From the NCBI RefSeq assembly GCF_030272615.1, contig NC_081406.1, positions 482,145,900 to 482,209,899 on the forward strand: a stretch of DNA of 64,000 nucleotides. The letters are read 5' to 3'. Positions 1-12,325 of the stretch are shown in pieces. This stretch comes from Cryptomeria japonica. Lineage: Eukaryota > Streptophyta > Pinopsida > Cupressales > Cupressaceae. The translations under genes were made by a program, and so were the position numbers. Position 1 is the stretch's first letter; every line of letters starts with the position of its first letter. Under the pieces are notes generated by a model. It was given only the letters and a program-made list of their open reading frames with translations. It had not been told where the DNA came from and ran no database searches.

Positions 1-114
1 CAAACAACCTACCGAGACCAAAAGGATACCGGTAAAGAAACCAAAACAACTGGTGTTGACATCAATGACAAAACATCAATGCAACCCATAATAAATTCTT
101 ATAAATGGCTAACA
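1..114 (-). repeat. LTR end, copia E family (K)
   Basis: Read on the minus strand from 114, this follows the first ~110 bases of the element E LTR (33802 onward), including the shared CATTGATGTTTTGTCATTGATG stretch in both. It begins TGTTAGCCATTTATAAG, where E has TGTTGTCCATTTGGTGG. The rest of the LTR lies left of the window. No polypurine tract follows 114, so this is either a solo LTR or a 5' LTR whose internal part is outside the window. Confidence 0.6.
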
Positions 115-434
115 AACTCTTCACCAATCGACCATACCAGTCTCTTGATCATCGCTTTGTTCCTATTTACCGGTTTAGAGCAACTTAGCAGTTTTGTTGT
201 CTAACTCATTCCTCTACCGGTTACGCTATACCGGTAGGTCTAGATGACTTAGATGACTAAACAAACATGGTTTCCATCAATGACAATACAAATAAAGTCA
301 TCAAACAACTTACAACTATATCATCATCATCTAGCCAACAATCTCCATCAACTTTACCGGTCATCTTCATCTCATCAACATCTCCATATATGCCAACGAT
401 CTCCCTATCATTATCTTCATCAGTTATGCCAACA
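115..434 (-). repeat. LTR-like fragment (L) inserted in H1
   Basis: On the minus strand it starts TGTTGGCATAACTG at 434 and contains the TTGTCATTGATGG-like phrase seen near the start of the A, D and H LTRs. Similarity of H1 to H2 (near 6805) stops at about 455, just right of this fragment, so L looks like an LTR inserted into H1 and then itself interrupted by K at 114. The short reading frames here have no recognisable product. The assignment rests on boundary motifs and not on a paired copy. Confidence 0.4.
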
Positions 435-454
435 CCAAGAACTGGGGATGCTCC

Positions 455-1861
455 TGCATTAGGATTTTGGAGATCTTACAGGTCTTTGAGGATTAGAGGA
501 AGGTGCAGAGATTCTTGACTGACTAGGCTTTGTAGCAGAGACTTCCGATTTAGCCTTTTTTTGCTTGGTTGGCTCCTCATTAGGTAAAATATGTCTCTTC
601 CTCACTTGTCGAACCACCTCTTTTGTGACCCTATGCTCTCTGCATATGCCTTCACTTCCTTCTTCATCTTTTTTTGAATCTCAGGCTTCTTGAACCTACT
701 ATGCAAGTCTAAGCTCTTCTCAACATATGTTTAGAATCTTTCTTTTGAGGCATCTACTGACTTTCTTAACAAATGTTGAGCATATAGGTCAAGTATTTGT
801 TCCTCCATCTCATACCCCATGGAAATGATCCAAGATGTCCTAGGTTGAACAAATTTCATCAAACATTGGTATGTATCTACCATGAAGCAAATAGTATCTT
901 GGTACTTCTCTACTACTGACTTAGGGATTCTCTCCCTTCCCTGCATAGCACTCTGAAATTTTTTGAAATATCCCTAGAGAGTAGCATTTCAGACCTTGGC
1001 ATCACCCATGTTATACAAATACTCTCTGATCTATACTACCACAGGTCTATCATACACCCATTGGATCTGATCTACTCTTGGAACTTCATTCATGAAGTAG
1101 AAGTACAGACATAGGATAAGCATTCCATACATGAATGTGTGCTTCTTGTCCTCCTTTATCTTATTTACTTTCTTCATCAACTCACTTCGTAGCAGTTCAC
1201 ACAAGTCATATTTATTGTTCTCCTTAATCATTTCATAAGAAACATAGATTTCTATTATGAACATAGGGTTATCCCTACTGAATTGGTATATCTTATACCC
1301 TATCACCATAGAAGAAAACTTAACATCATACTCAAGTATATCATTAATTTTCATGGCCCTTTGGTAAAATTTTGACCCTGTTGCATCTATGACGATCTGT
1401 TTTTTCATAGCCTTCAATGTGGGTAAGTTATCAGTTGAGCATAAACTAGTAACCACCTCAATAGCACTCTTTATAATCTTGAATGACTTGTTCAACAATA
1501 TAAATTTATCATGCATCCTACTAAGTACATACTGGATCCGTTCGGGTTCATCAAATATCAAAAATTTAACATACTGCACAAAACCCTTTTCCTCCACAGC
1601 TTTGAATTTAAGTTTCATTATACCAACCTCATATATCATCTGCTTGGTGTATAAATTCAACATTTTTTCACTTCCAAGCTCCTAAATGTTGGCATGGATA
1701 TAAACCCTAATATCCTCTACATGCAAAACACCATACGGAACAGTTGAGAATTCAACTTGCAGATCATCTTTTGTGGATTTATACAAGTTCTTTTTGAAGT
1801 TTGGTCGAGCTCTCTCAGTGACATCTATGACTAGAGGAGTTGTCGTACCAAAAGCAGCCAT
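455..1861 (-). pseudogene. ORF2 of H1, N-terminal part, broken
   Basis: I do not recognise the family. The frame opens with an ATG at 1861 (MAAFGTTTPLVIDV) and runs, with stops near 1682, 1031 and 731, through three blocks found in every ORF2 copy of this window. These are a block around IEVVTSL, a block MKIND...KFSSMVIGYK, and a C-terminal block VVEKYQDTICFMV followed by PRTSW...MGYE. The same blocks occur in A (9936 onward), D (47496 onward), C (minus from 43367) and H2. Composition is Lys/Glu/Ile rich and looks soluble, with no signal peptide. It follows the gag ORF after a spacer, as ORF2 does in the sister elements. The C-terminal half is absent because homology ends near 455. Some resemblance to plant mobile-domain or 'putative plant transposon protein' sequences is possible, but I cannot establish it by eye. 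Confidence 0.65.
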
Positions 1862-2390
1862 TCCAAAAATTTTAAACTTCAAACTTGAAAAGTTTCAGCG
1901 AAAAAATACCTTGATCATCGGATTAGGAAATTTGTGTGACAAATCTTCTTCACCCCTTGTTCTCTGAAAATCAGATTGCTTGCATAGCTCTCTTCTCTTC
2001 TTCTCTTCAAATGCAAAGTAAGAAATGAAGTGATTAAGTCAATTTTTATCTTCCACACACCTACCTTTGAGGTGTAATAAATGCACTTTGCCCTAATACT
2101 TTTTGATACCCTGCATACACAGACAATTCTTCAAGAAATCTTTCGTGGCTCTTCAATTTTTCCAAACTCTTCTAGAAATCCTTCAAAAACATCTGTACCA
2201 CCATAATACAGTTACTAATAATCTACCAATATTCTGACACCAACATCTATCAAGGGAGAAAATATCTCCATGAAGGCTCCACTTAGGCCAGAGCCTCAAT
2301 CTAATTCCTGGAGGAATTTTCAGCAATGGAATCAAAAGCGTACTTGTTTCCATCATTTGAAACACTCTTCTTCATGCATGTCTTCTTCAT
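1862..2390 (-). other. Spacer between gag and ORF2 of H1
   Basis: No convincing reading frame. It corresponds to the spacers at 9630-9935 in A, 47192-47495 in D and 43368-43963 in C, and probably holds the ORF2 leader. The short open frames inside it are not conserved. Confidence 0.5.
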
Positions 2391-3493
2391 CTAATATATG
2401 ATCTCATCCAATTTTTCTTTCCCTTTTTCATCTGCTTGTACATTCTTATTCTTTTCTGCCTGAACATTCCTATTCTTATTTCTGCTTCTGCAATATCTTG
2501 CAATGTGACCGATTTTGTTGCAATTATAGAAAAAAACATTTCCTTGCCTATGCCTGAAGTTCCCTTGATTTCTTCTTGATCTGCACTGACTAGCAACATG
2601 TCAAAACCTATCACATGCATAACATCTAACATTCCTTCTATTTTGAAAGTTATTCATCACACTTCTAAATTCACTTGACTTACGACCATGCTTATTGCCT
2701 TTGAAACACTGACCGAAGAAAGATTGACCATTTTGATTCATTGTATTTCTGCATTGACTATCCATATGACCAAATTTATTGCAAACAAAATACTTACCAC
2801 TGAACTTATGAGAATTAGGTTGTATTATTGGAGGCCTTCTAGAATTGTTATTCTGATGTGTTGATTTAGGATTGCCTTGACTAGATTTGGAGTTTTCACC
2901 TTTCTCAAATCCAAGACGTTGCTTGTCATAAGAACTCTTCTAACTCTCAAGCATCACATCAAGCTTAGCTGAGCTAACCTTTAATTTCTCCTTATATTCA
3001 TTTGCAGTAGCAATTTCATCCCTAAGAATGGTAATTTTTCTATCAAGCTCTTGCTCATTACTCTTGGATTGTAGTAGTTCAAGCTTCAACTGATCATTTT
3101 CATAGTTGAGTCTTCAACATTCATCAGATCATTCTTTTAGGTACCAATTAAGGCTCTCTTCACTCTTCTTTCTTGCTTCAATTTATCCTTTGTCAACCTC
3201 ATCACTATATATTTCATCTCATTATTCTGGACTGCATTATCTCTAGCAAGTTTCTCACACTCTTCTATCTTTTCCTTCAAGGCTTGGTCATCAGTGCTTT
3301 GACTTTCTTTCTCCTTTAGCTTATCAACAAGTTCCTTTTTCTTCTCCGTAGACTTGTTCAGCTGATCTCTTAGTGACCAAATGAAATCTTTAGCATCCTT
3401 TAGATTTCCTTTCATTTCCCAGAATTCGACTTTGGATTGATGAAGATCCTTAAGTACCACAATAAGTTGATATTGAAGACTACCGAAATCCAT
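2391..3493 (-). pseudogene. Gag-like coiled-coil/CCHC protein of H1, broken
   Basis: Starts at ATG 3493 (MDFGSLQYQLIVV), just downstream of the primer site, at the place where A and D gag start. The first ~120 residues form a charged heptad-like coiled coil (LNKSTEKKKELVDKLKEKE). Further on come decayed CCHC knuckles: one near 2790-2750 (CNKFGH...C), one with CYACDRF then H and C near 2620, and one CNKIGHIARYC near 2500. It ends at TAG 2393-2391 after a Lys/Glu tail. The span is not a multiple of three, so at least one frameshift is present, plus several stops. By analogy with Gag it would bind RNA and build particles. No standard copia gag (UBN2) domain is visible. Confidence 0.7.
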
Positions 3494-3547
3494 TGAATCA
3501 CCTTCCTAGATCATCCTCAAGCTATTAAACTTATTTTCAGGATATAG

Positions 3548-3559
3548 GCTCTTATACCA
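3548..3559 (-). promoter_or_regulatory. Primer binding site of H1 (tRNA-iMet type)
   Basis: The minus strand reads TGGTATAAGAGC two bases inside the LTR end. This is one mismatch from TGGTATCAGAGC, the complement of the plant initiator tRNA-Met 3' end. It sets the strand of H1 and marks the adjacent LTR as a 5' LTR. Confidence 0.8.
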
Positions 3560-3561
3560 AT

Positions 3562-4684
3562 TGTTGGAATCAAGGAACATAGAGAGGGGGGGTGAATCAA
3601 TGTTCTGCAATTTTTAACCTTGTTAACTTGTTCTTTTAGCCACTTAATGAAAATGAACAAAAGAAAGATACAGAAACATAAATAAATCAATAACAACACC
3701 ATAACACCAAGATTTTATATGTGGAAAACCAACTCAAGTGAAAAACCACGATGGGGATGAGACCTGCAATATAAATATAATTTGTAGAAGTATAGAAATA
3801 TTACATAGAGGAATGCACATGCATTTAGGCACGCTACCTAGAAATCACTGCTCACAATAATAAGGGATACAATCCTGGGAAGACTCATTGTCTTATATTA
3901 TCTTTTACAAAAGATAATTGGAATGTCTAAACTAAAAAATAGCATCTACAAATGCCAAAGTATAGTTCTGGTTAAACACAAAACACTTTAATCACTCATT
4001 TCTCTGTTCCACTGATCTGCAATATTCCAGAGCACAAATCCTTCACTTGCACATGTGAAACTATGCACATTTGATCACAACACTTTCCACATATATCTTG
4101 ATATCCAAAATGATCATATCCAGTGGTCTTATATATCTGCATCATGAAATTAGGTCTTCTACATGTTGGCTTCAAGAATACTATACAAATAATGAAACGT
4201 GAATGAACTGTCGGTTGAATTCGGTCTCCAATGCATATGTGGACCAAAAAGAGTTTTCCACATGCTTCCCATATGTCAGATAAACATCCTCAAATATAAA
4301 AACAATCACCGAAATTGAACCACATAATCGACACAACAATCAACAATACAAGTTGCCCATACTACATTGTTCAACCAAAAATATTTGTACACCGGATCTT
4401 CTAACTCACACAAAAAATCATCACCGGAGGCTAAGATTTTGGAATAAGGTACTCCAGATATCTAAATATCTTCCTCTATCTTTGCAACACAAAATGTTCA
4501 ATAGAAATGAAATGCCAACCAAAATGCTACATTCTTTTGGATGCACTACTCTGACTCACAGGACTTGACCAAGTCTTCACTCTGACTTCCAGTAGGATCA
4601 GATCACACATTGTGGATGGAATAAATGAATTCAATTGCCATCAATGACAACACTAGATGATTTGGGTAGTGACTCTTGCCAACA
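3562..4684 (-). repeat. LTR shared by H1 (5' LTR) and H2 (3' LTR)
   Basis: The + strand runs from TGTTGGAATCAAGG to CTTGCCAACA (1,123 bp). A primer site touches its left side and a polypurine tract its right side. On the minus strand it is therefore the 5' LTR of H1 and also the 3' LTR of H2. Its left 165 bp recur at 25479-25642. It contains the GAGAGGGGGGGTGAATCAA run and the GTGGAAAACC...GAAAAACCAC box common to the copia-like LTRs here. The LTR carries no gene. Confidence 0.85.
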
Positions 4685-4699
4685 ATGTCCCCCTTTGGC
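4685..4699 (-). promoter_or_regulatory. Polypurine tract of H2
   Basis: The minus strand reads GCCAAAGGGGGACAT directly before the LTR start TGTTGG. It is almost the same as the tracts of A (AAAGGGGGAGAT), D and E, and is the expected primer for plus-strand synthesis. Confidence 0.85.
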
Positions 4700-4989
4700 A
4701 TTGATGGCAACCTTTAGTGAAAAATGAATAAGTGTCAGACCAACTAAGAATATACACTGCAAAACTCCAAAAATCCAAAATTGAAAAACTCCAAAAGACT
4801 TCCCTTGAGCTTATTACAACATTTTTCACTCTTCCACACTCCCTCTTTGGCATCAATGGCAAAGACGGGGTTCCAGAAACCAAAAGTTTACACAAAATTC
4901 TATACACAAGCATACACACACACACACCTTACTTACAAAAACTTGAAGATATCTGTAAAAGTGTTTTTCAATGAGCGCAAATGGCTATC
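4700..4989 (-). other. 3' untranslated region of H2
   Basis: Lies between the ORF2 stop (4990) and the polypurine tract. It contains further purine-rich tracts on the minus strand (near 4845-4870, GCCAAAGAGGGAGTG) and a short CA repeat at about 4913-4926. No gene. Confidence 0.55.
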
Positions 4990-7643
4990 CTAGCCCTTCT
5001 TGAGACTCTCCAATATATATATGAGGCCAATGATTATAAATGTTTGCTTCTCTATTGATTTAAAATATGAGGGTTCATTGGCAACCCGTTCATCTTTAGC
5101 ATCCTTTAGAGAACTAAGCACAATGTCTAACTTGGGAGTGAGATGACTCCAAAGTCTACCAACTCTGCCAATAATCCTCTCCTTGTCATTGATCAAACTC
5201 TTGATTTTTTCAAGTAGGGATATTACTTGATCTTCTTGACTAATCATAGAAACTGACAAAGGATAAAGGGATTGAGATATCTAGGTTAATTGATCCTCAT
5301 GCTCCTTGGAATTCTCCTCAATGTCCTTAGTGAAATTTGACAATGATAGGAATAATTTGTAAATGTTGCCTCCTTCAAATAATCCATCTTGCATACTCTT
5401 GACACAAGTATCTAATGTATCTCTATCATCATCAAACATTATTTTCAATGTGTTGAGCCTCTTGGCATTAAATTCATTGTGAACCTTCACTTAATTTGAC
5501 TTCTCCAATGACTCAAAATGAGTACCCACCGAATTGATCAAAAAATTTCAGCTGCCCAGATTGAGTATCAGACATGTTCTTCTGAAATATAAGCATTAAC
5601 TTTTCAAGAACACTGGATGCTAGGGTAAGTAATTCACTATCTTCTGTATGAGATTTCAACAAATCCTCACTTGCCTTGGGTTGATAAAATGAAGTTAATT
5701 GAAGCTTCTGAATAGGGGACAAAGTGACAAGGTTGATTGGGCCTTGGACAAATTCTAGATCATCAATAATCTGCTTACCTTTAACTACCCCTACAATGTC
5801 TCTTGCTTTTGTTCTTTTGCCCTTAGTATCAACTTCAAATTTAATGTCAACCTTCACCTCCTTTTCATTAGTATTCTCAGTTGCCTTAGAAGGATTATCA
5901 GTGTCAACCAGAAGATTATGAGTATCCTCAACCTCATTTCTTTTTCCTACTTCTTCTTTACCCTTATCCACCACATCCCCATCTCTAGCCTCTTTCAGAT
6001 CATTAATCTCTACCTGATCAACTATCTGCACTTTCAGAATAGGAGTATCAATCTTTGTCTGATCACCTTGGGATGGCATGCTCTGAGTTTCTGGACTAGA
6101 TTTAGGAGCATCATCCTCATTTTACTCAGGGATAAACTCATAATAATTCTTTAGCAAAACTGATCTCAAAATCTTCTTTGTATCCTCAATTACTTCTTCA
6201 ATCTTTCCAATCATGATCTTATTTACTCTATTCTTGCTTCTGAACTCATTCTTGGCCTCCTTGAGAATTCTTGCAATCTCCTCATTTGCAATTACAAGGC
6301 AAAGTTCTACCAACATATATTCCCTTAATCTTTCTTCTTCCTTATTTGCAGTTTTCCTTCTCGTCTCCAAAATATCATACAAGCTCTTAGGTATTTTAGG
6401 CATTATTTCTATTAGAGCTCTACTGAACACATTCAAAGACTTATTAGTAGCTTCCTCTAAAGTCTTTTTTTTACTATCATCAAAATTGCCATACCATTCA
6501 GACATTGGCTTCAAATTTCCATTCTTTACAACCTCATCCACAAATTCATCTAATGGCATAGGAGGTTTGACTATGAATCTTACTTAATTACCATCTCTAT
6601 TCTGGAGGTTTTTTGTTTCTTTCTTGGCTTGCCTCCACTAGATGGCTTCTTCTGAGCAACTTTAGTGGCCTTAGCCGCTTTGGCCCTTACCTCCTTCACT
6701 GCATCATTAGATTTTGTCTCCTCATCATTAGGAGCTGCAACATATATTTTGGATCCCATTTCTTCCTTCCTCTTCCCTTTGCCACTGGATGATCTGGCTT
6801 GGTATTTTGGAGATCTTACAGGTCTTTGAGGATCGGAGGAAGGTGCAGAGCTCCTTGAATGACTAGGATTTAGAGTAGAGACTTTCTGTTTAGTATTTTT
6901 TCATTTGGCTAACTCCTGAGTAGGTAAAATATTTTTGTTCCTCACTTCTTGGACCACCTCTTTTGTAATCCCTATGCTCAATACATATTCCTCCACTTCC
7001 TTCCTCACCTTCTTTTGAATCTTAGGCTTCTTGAACTTACTCTGCAAGTCCAAGCTCTTCTTAGCATATGTACCGAATCTTTCTTCTGAGGCATCTACTC
7101 GCTTTCTTAGAAAATTTTGAGCATATAGCTCAAGTATTTTTTCCTCCACCTCATACCCCATGGACATGATCCAAGATGTCCTAGGTTCAACAAATTCCAT
7201 CAAACATTGGTCTGTATCTATCATGAAGAAAATAGTATCTTGGTACTTCTCTACTACTAACTTAGGAATTATCTCCCTTCCCTCCATATCACTCCAAATT
7301 TTTTTTAAATATCCCTAGAGTATCATTCCAAACCTTGGCATCACCAATTTTATACAAAGAATCTATGATCTATACTACCATAGTTCTATCATACGCCCAT
7401 TTGACCTAACTTACTCCTAGAACTCTATTCATGAATTAGAAGTAAAAACATAGGATCAAGGTTTCATACTTGAATGTGTGCCTCTTGTCCACCTTTATCT
7501 TCTTCAGGTTCTTCATCAACTCACTCTAGAGTAGTTCACACAAGTCATATTTCTCATTCTCCCTAATAATTTCATAAGCAACATAGATTTCTATTTCGGA
7601 GAAAGATTTATCCCTACTGGAGTGGTATATCTTATACCCTATC
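4990..7643 (-). pseudogene. ORF2 of H2, C-terminal two thirds
   Basis: Continues ORF2 downstream of insertion A; the break falls exactly at 7643. Recognisable parts, with stops between them, are: the KY...F / PRTSW...MGYEVEE block (~7287-7100); a Lys/Arg/Ser-rich linker (~6900-6600); a helical block from 6559 (MPLDEFVDEVV) that aligns with PPLDNLLNEITDD of A; an acidic, low-complexity stretch (6079-5513); and a C-terminal coiled-coil region containing LTPKLDIVLSSL, which aligns with SPKLDTLISLRN of A. It ends at 4990 about 290 bp before the polypurine tract. Joined with 23817-23274, the gene spans about 1,070 codons. Function unknown. Confidence 0.65.
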
Positions 7644-8445
7644 TGTTGGCATTCTACACTCTAGTGAGAAATGATGGTGTTGTCATTGATGGCAACCTAC
7701 TAGCAACCTATAGGCAACCACCCGACATTCATCTGGTAAACCAATGGTAGGCACCGACACCGGTAGACACTTCACCGACACCAGCAACAATGCATACCGG
7801 TACTCCAGCCGATAGAAATAAACTTTTGTTTATTGTATTTAATTGTAAATATATTTTTGTTAAGACAACATGGCATATTGTAATAGACTCATATATGTAT
7901 GAGATCTTGTAAATCATGTTGTAATAAGGATAGTGGATGGAATAGGAGATGAGATAGGAATGAGCAAATTATAAGGGCAGATTTTGTATATGGTTTATGG
8001 TTATAGTATGAGCTTAAACCGATACTGAACTAGCATAGTTGATGCTGATTTGAAGCAGTACACTGTACTGGATTTTCATAATCCATTTGTAAGTCAGTGA
8101 GACTTCTATTTTGTAGATTGAGCAGTGAGCTCTAGGTAGTTGGCCTTCCTGCATGTGCAAGCCCCTCATTGTAAGTAATATTTATTCATTGGCCAACGAG
8201 TGAATATTGTGGGTCGCAAATCCCACCAAGGTTTTTCCTACACCAGGTTTCCTCGTTAAACATCTTCTGTTATGGTGTGTTTTCTATGCTATCTTTATTG
8301 TTCTTGTTTACTGCATTAATTCTTGTTTACCAGTACACTGCTTTGGAATGCAAAATACTTAATAAGGTTAAATATTCTATTAACCGGTTAGATATTGATT
8401 CACTCCCGCCTCTTAGTATCTTTGGGAATATCATTAATCCTAACA
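7644..8445 (+). repeat. 5' LTR of A
   Basis: TGTTGGCATTC...CCTAACA, paired with 21244-22039. It contains the box AAGGTTTTTCC...AGGTTTCC near 8229-8252 and ends with a C-rich run then CTTAGTATCTTTGGG, as in D. A reading frame beginning around 8277 runs through the LTR end into gag; I take this as chance. Confidence 0.9.
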
Positions 8446-8447
8446 AT

Positions 8448-8459
8448 TTGTATCAGAGC
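8448..8459 (+). promoter_or_regulatory. Primer binding site of A (tRNA-iMet type)
   Basis: TTGTATCAGAGC, two bases after the LTR end. It has one mismatch to TGGTATCAGAGC. Confidence 0.8.
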
Positions 8460-8516
8460 TTGGTCCTCTATTTTCAAAAGCCTAACAGCTTGAGGAAGAG
8501 TCTGACACCGATACAG

Positions 8517-9629
8517 ATGGACAACTTAAGAAAGAAATTGGAAGGAGCTCTTGGAGACTATGATTCAGAGAAGTTGAAGAATATCAAACTTGAAGATGAT
8601 CTGAGGACTGCAGAAGAATTCATTCAAGGACTTCAAGAGAATCTTACTATTGCTAGAAATAAAAGAAAAGAACTTCATGAGAAGATGCAGAATGATAATG
8701 ATGAAAAGGAAACTCTTAATGAGCTTGTGAACAAGATGAGACAAGAAAACATGACTATGGGGAATGAAATGCAAGATATGACTATGAGATTTTGTAAAGA
8801 CATTGAAGACAGAAAGAAGAATGAAGATGACTTGACTAGGAGACTCAATGATGCTGGTAATGAAAATCTAAGAGTTAGTCATCAAAATGATATGTTAAAG
8901 ACAGATCTTATTCACATGCAACATGATAAAACTGAACTTATGAGGCAGATGGGAATTCTGGAAAATGAGTTGGCTACTGCAAATCAACATAAAGAGAAAT
9001 TCAAGAAAAGTTCAGAAGAACTTGATGATATGCTGAAAAGTCAGAAACCTAATGGAGATACTATTGGACTTGGATTTGAAGTAGGTGAAAGTTTCGGTAC
9101 TGCAAACAATCATGATCATAGAAAACCAGTAAGACAACCTAATGCTTACAAATTTAATGGGAAATTCTTTAGCTATAACAAGTTTGGTCATAGAGAAAAT
9201 CAGTGTAGATCTAGAAACAATTAGAACATTAATGCACCCACCGGTCAATGTTCCAAATGCAACAAAGTTGGTCATAATTTTGATAAATGTAGAATGAATG
9301 TGAGATGTTATGTTTGTGGAAGATTTGGGCACTTATCTAATCAATGCAGAACACAAACTGGCATAGGATATGGAAAGGCTATTCAGAAGAATAATGTAAC
9401 TTGTTATGCTTGTAACAAGATTGAACATATTGCAAAATTTTGTTGAAGCAAGACTTCACCGACAAACACTAAAGGACCCAGTTTGAAAGGCAAAGAAAAG
9501 GTTGATGAGGTAAAGCAAGAATTTTCAAGACAATGGATTAGAAAGACATATCAGAATGTTGATGAGACTGTTTCTTCACTGGTAGAACAAAGTATTACTC
9601 CACCAGTAGGAAATTCTTCATCCAACTAA
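8517..9629 (+). pseudogene. Gag-like coiled-coil/CCHC protein of A (371 codons, two stops)
   Basis: The start is the first ATG after the primer site (MDNLRKKLEGALGDY), matching the D start MDNRRKQLETSLADY. Residues ~1-190 are a continuous charged coiled coil. Residues ~190-215 form a Gly/Ser/Asn/His-rich hinge. Four CCHC knuckles follow: the first has lost both leading cysteines (FFSYNKFGHRENQC), the second is CSKCNKVGHNFDKC, the third CYVCGRFGHLSNQC, and the fourth has Gly to Glu (CYACNKIEHIAKFC). In-frame stops lie at 9222 and about 9444. The frame ends at TAA 9627-9629 after a Lys-rich tail. I infer a nucleocapsid role from the knuckles. The coiled-coil half replaces the usual UBN2 gag domain. 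Confidence 0.75.
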
Positions 9630-9935
9630 GATGTAACCCTTTGGGGTAATTGCACCAAGTTGAATATCATGCAAATTACCCTCGGTAGATGGTGAGAAGA
9701 TAGATTTCTTCTTTATTGGCATAATGTGTTAATTTTTCACTTAACCGATGAGCATTTATTGTAGTTGTTGAATGAAATTTCATTATAAATCATCAGTTTT
9801 CCCTCTTTTTCGAATCACCGAGCATTCAAACTAGCAAAGAGCATGAAAATATGAGTGAAGGCATTCAAGGTGAAGAAGTGAAGCGATTTCTTTCAAGCAC
9901 TCAAACATTATCAGGCAGCTTAAGGTATTTTTCAA

Positions 9936-12325
9936 AGGGCTTCCTCTTCTGCTCCTGAATTTATTGCAAACCCTACTGTTGTGGAAATTGTAAAATGCCC
10001 TAGGCCCATTTTCAAAATTATTCCCAAGATAGCTAAGCAAGATGATTCCATAGGTGCATTTTCAAAAATTCCTAAAGGTGTAGCTTATGCTGAAGACCTT
10101 AGAATTTATATTCACTGCAATATTGAAGAATTAGGTTCTGTGGAAGTGTTTGAGACCTTAGGTTTTGTAGAAATCTTGAACATCCCTGAATTTCCAAAGG
10201 AGGTAGTGAGAATTGTCCTAAGTAGGGCACATGGAGAATTTCTTTGGCTAGAATCAGTCTGCAAATTCACCTGGCAAGCTATTAGGGTAGTGAGAGGTTT
10301 ACCCTCTACTGGTAGTAGACCAGACAAGACAAAGAAGGTACCCAACAACACAGTCATGACCTTAACCAGAGCAACATTTGATAGTAGATCTCTGAGAGTA
10401 AATGACATCAAGGATATCAATGTGAGTTTCATAAGTATGATTTTAGGTTACAAGACTACACATGCAAACCGACTTAACTCAATTTCTAGTCTTTGCATTA
10501 AAAGTGCTTATGATATTGTAAATAACGATGCAAAAATAGATGTATGTGAATGGCTGAAGGATGAACTAGTTGATAATTTGAAGAAGATAAAAGCTGACAA
10601 GAAAGGAACATTTCATTTTGGTAATCTTTTGGTATGCCTTATGTTGTATTTTTCAAAACAAATTCCTGGTATTGGACACAAAGATTTTGGATATGACATA
10701 CTAGTAGGAAAACAATTGCAAGAAGCCTTCATCGGCATGGGTCTTGCTGGGGAAAACAATATAACTGAATATTTCAAAGCTTTCCAAGCCAAAATGAAAA
10801 CTAGAGAGAGACTACCACAAAGTATAGTAGACAAATATGATAAGGAAATCTTCTTTGTGATTAAGAAAGATGAAATATGGATGGAAGCAGTTCTTCCTAG
10901 AACTATATGGGTAACTGAAATGGGGTATAAGGATGATGTAAATACTATTGAGACTTATGCTAAAACCCTATTAGAAGCACCTAGAGAACCAATAGAAGAA
11001 GTTTTTGGCAGTGCAGAAACAATTGAGAGTGGTGTACAAACATTGAAACAAAGGAAGAGAAGAGAAAAGTATATAAGAGATGCATAAAAATAGGTAAAGG
11101 AAATAAAAGAAAATGTTATGAACCCTACTGGAATAAAGGAAAGTGAACTAGAAGGATTGCAACCAGAGGCACATATCTCACCGATTGGTACATCATCTGA
11201 CAGTGAGATACCTGCTCAATTTAAAAGAGTTGATAAGAAGAGAAAACCTTCACCGGTACCCTCTCCTCCACCCAAGAAAACAAGAAATTTGAGAAAGAAG
11301 CAACAAGTGGTAAGACAACCAGCAAAGAAGTTGACACCCAAGAAGAAACTAAAATAGGTTATACCACCTTTGGATAACTTACTGAATGAAATCACTGATG
11401 ATTGTAACTTGGCTAATGTGAGCATGTTGTATAACACATTTACTAATTCTGAAAAGGAAAGTGTTGAAAACAACATTATTCTACATCTGGACATCTACAA
11501 GAAAGTGTTAATTGAAGTTGTATATGATTTACCAAATGATCTATACAGAAGGTTAGATGCAAAAAGGATTGTTGTAATGGAGTTAGATAAGAAACTTAAG
11601 GTTGAAAAACTTATAGTTGTTCATCCAGTTAACTCGAAAGAGGAGATTGATGAATTAATTTGTGAAGCTAACAGATCAGTTTTTGCTAGTGGTCACTGGC
11701 AAGTGAGCTTAATGGCTGGCAGAGTAAATGAAATTGCAGAAGAAACAACTAACAAATGGGATATCTTTTTCATAGAAAAGGAAAAACAGGAAGAATTGAA
11801 CCGACCCAAGAAAACATTCAAAGTATATCAAAAGGACAAGGACAAAGGGAAAGGTAAAGTTTGTGGAATACCAAACATCAAAATAACTAACAACTTACCA
11901 CCACCCTTGGATACTACACTGGTACATACTGATGATACACCAGCTACTGATAATGTGGACATAACACATGATGACACTAACCCTGAATCAGAAATTCTAT
12001 TTACCATGAATGTTGATACTCAGGAAGTGAACATTATTGTGGACAAGGACAACACAGAGGTACAGGATGATATTGCTGGTAGTGGAAACATTGTTGAGCA
12101 ACCGACAGAAAATGTAGAGGTTGGAATACAAATAGAGCACACAAAGCAACCTTTGGACAATGGAATAAGTATTGGTATTGTAGATGATAGCACAGAGAAA
12201 CCAATAGAGATAGAGATACCGGTAGTTGATAAAACAAAGATACCAACAGATGATAACACAGAGAAACCAACAGAGAAACTAGCAGAGGCACAAGTACATG
12301 TTGAGATAGTAAAACCAGTAATCAC
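9936..12325 (+). pseudogene. ORF2 of A, N-terminal part, cut by element B
   Basis: Aligned with D, the start codon should be at 9936-9938, but ATG has become AGG; the next residues (ASSSAPEFIANPTVVEIV) match D. The frame then runs with only two stops (11085, 11355). Residues ~1-380 hold the family core: AIRVVRGLPSTGSRP, LRVNDIKDINVSFISMILGY, a Lys-rich helix, then SIVDKYDKEIFFV and PRTIWVTEMGY. A Lys/Pro-rich basic linker (~11220-11360) follows, then a helical block beginning PPLDNLLNEITDD, then a Thr/Glu/Asp/Val-rich repeat region (DNTEKPTEKL). Insertion B interrupts the codon series at 12325, and the frame resumes unchanged at 20140, for 1,065 codons in all including the stop. The family is unknown to me. 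Confidence 0.75.

Larger units (their letters stand above)
435..4684 (-). mobile_element. H1: partial non-autonomous LTR element with coiled-coil/CCHC gag and ORF2
   Basis: Order on the minus strand: LTR (4684-3562), primer site (3559-3548), gag-like ORF (3493-2391), ~530-bp spacer (2390-1862), ORF2 (1861 down to ~455), then loss of similarity. The internal sequence matches H2 segment by segment (for example 1290-1320 with 7625-7643, and 460-530 with 6805-6875). The 3' third and its 3' LTR are missing. No protease, integrase or reverse transcriptase is visible. The LTR is shared with H2, giving an LTR-internal-LTR-internal tandem. Confidence 0.75.

Noticed and set aside
8277-8516. N-terminal extension of A gag into the LTR
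   Set aside because: It would read through the LTR end and the primer site, and D does not support it; the ATG at 8517 fits D and follows the primer site.
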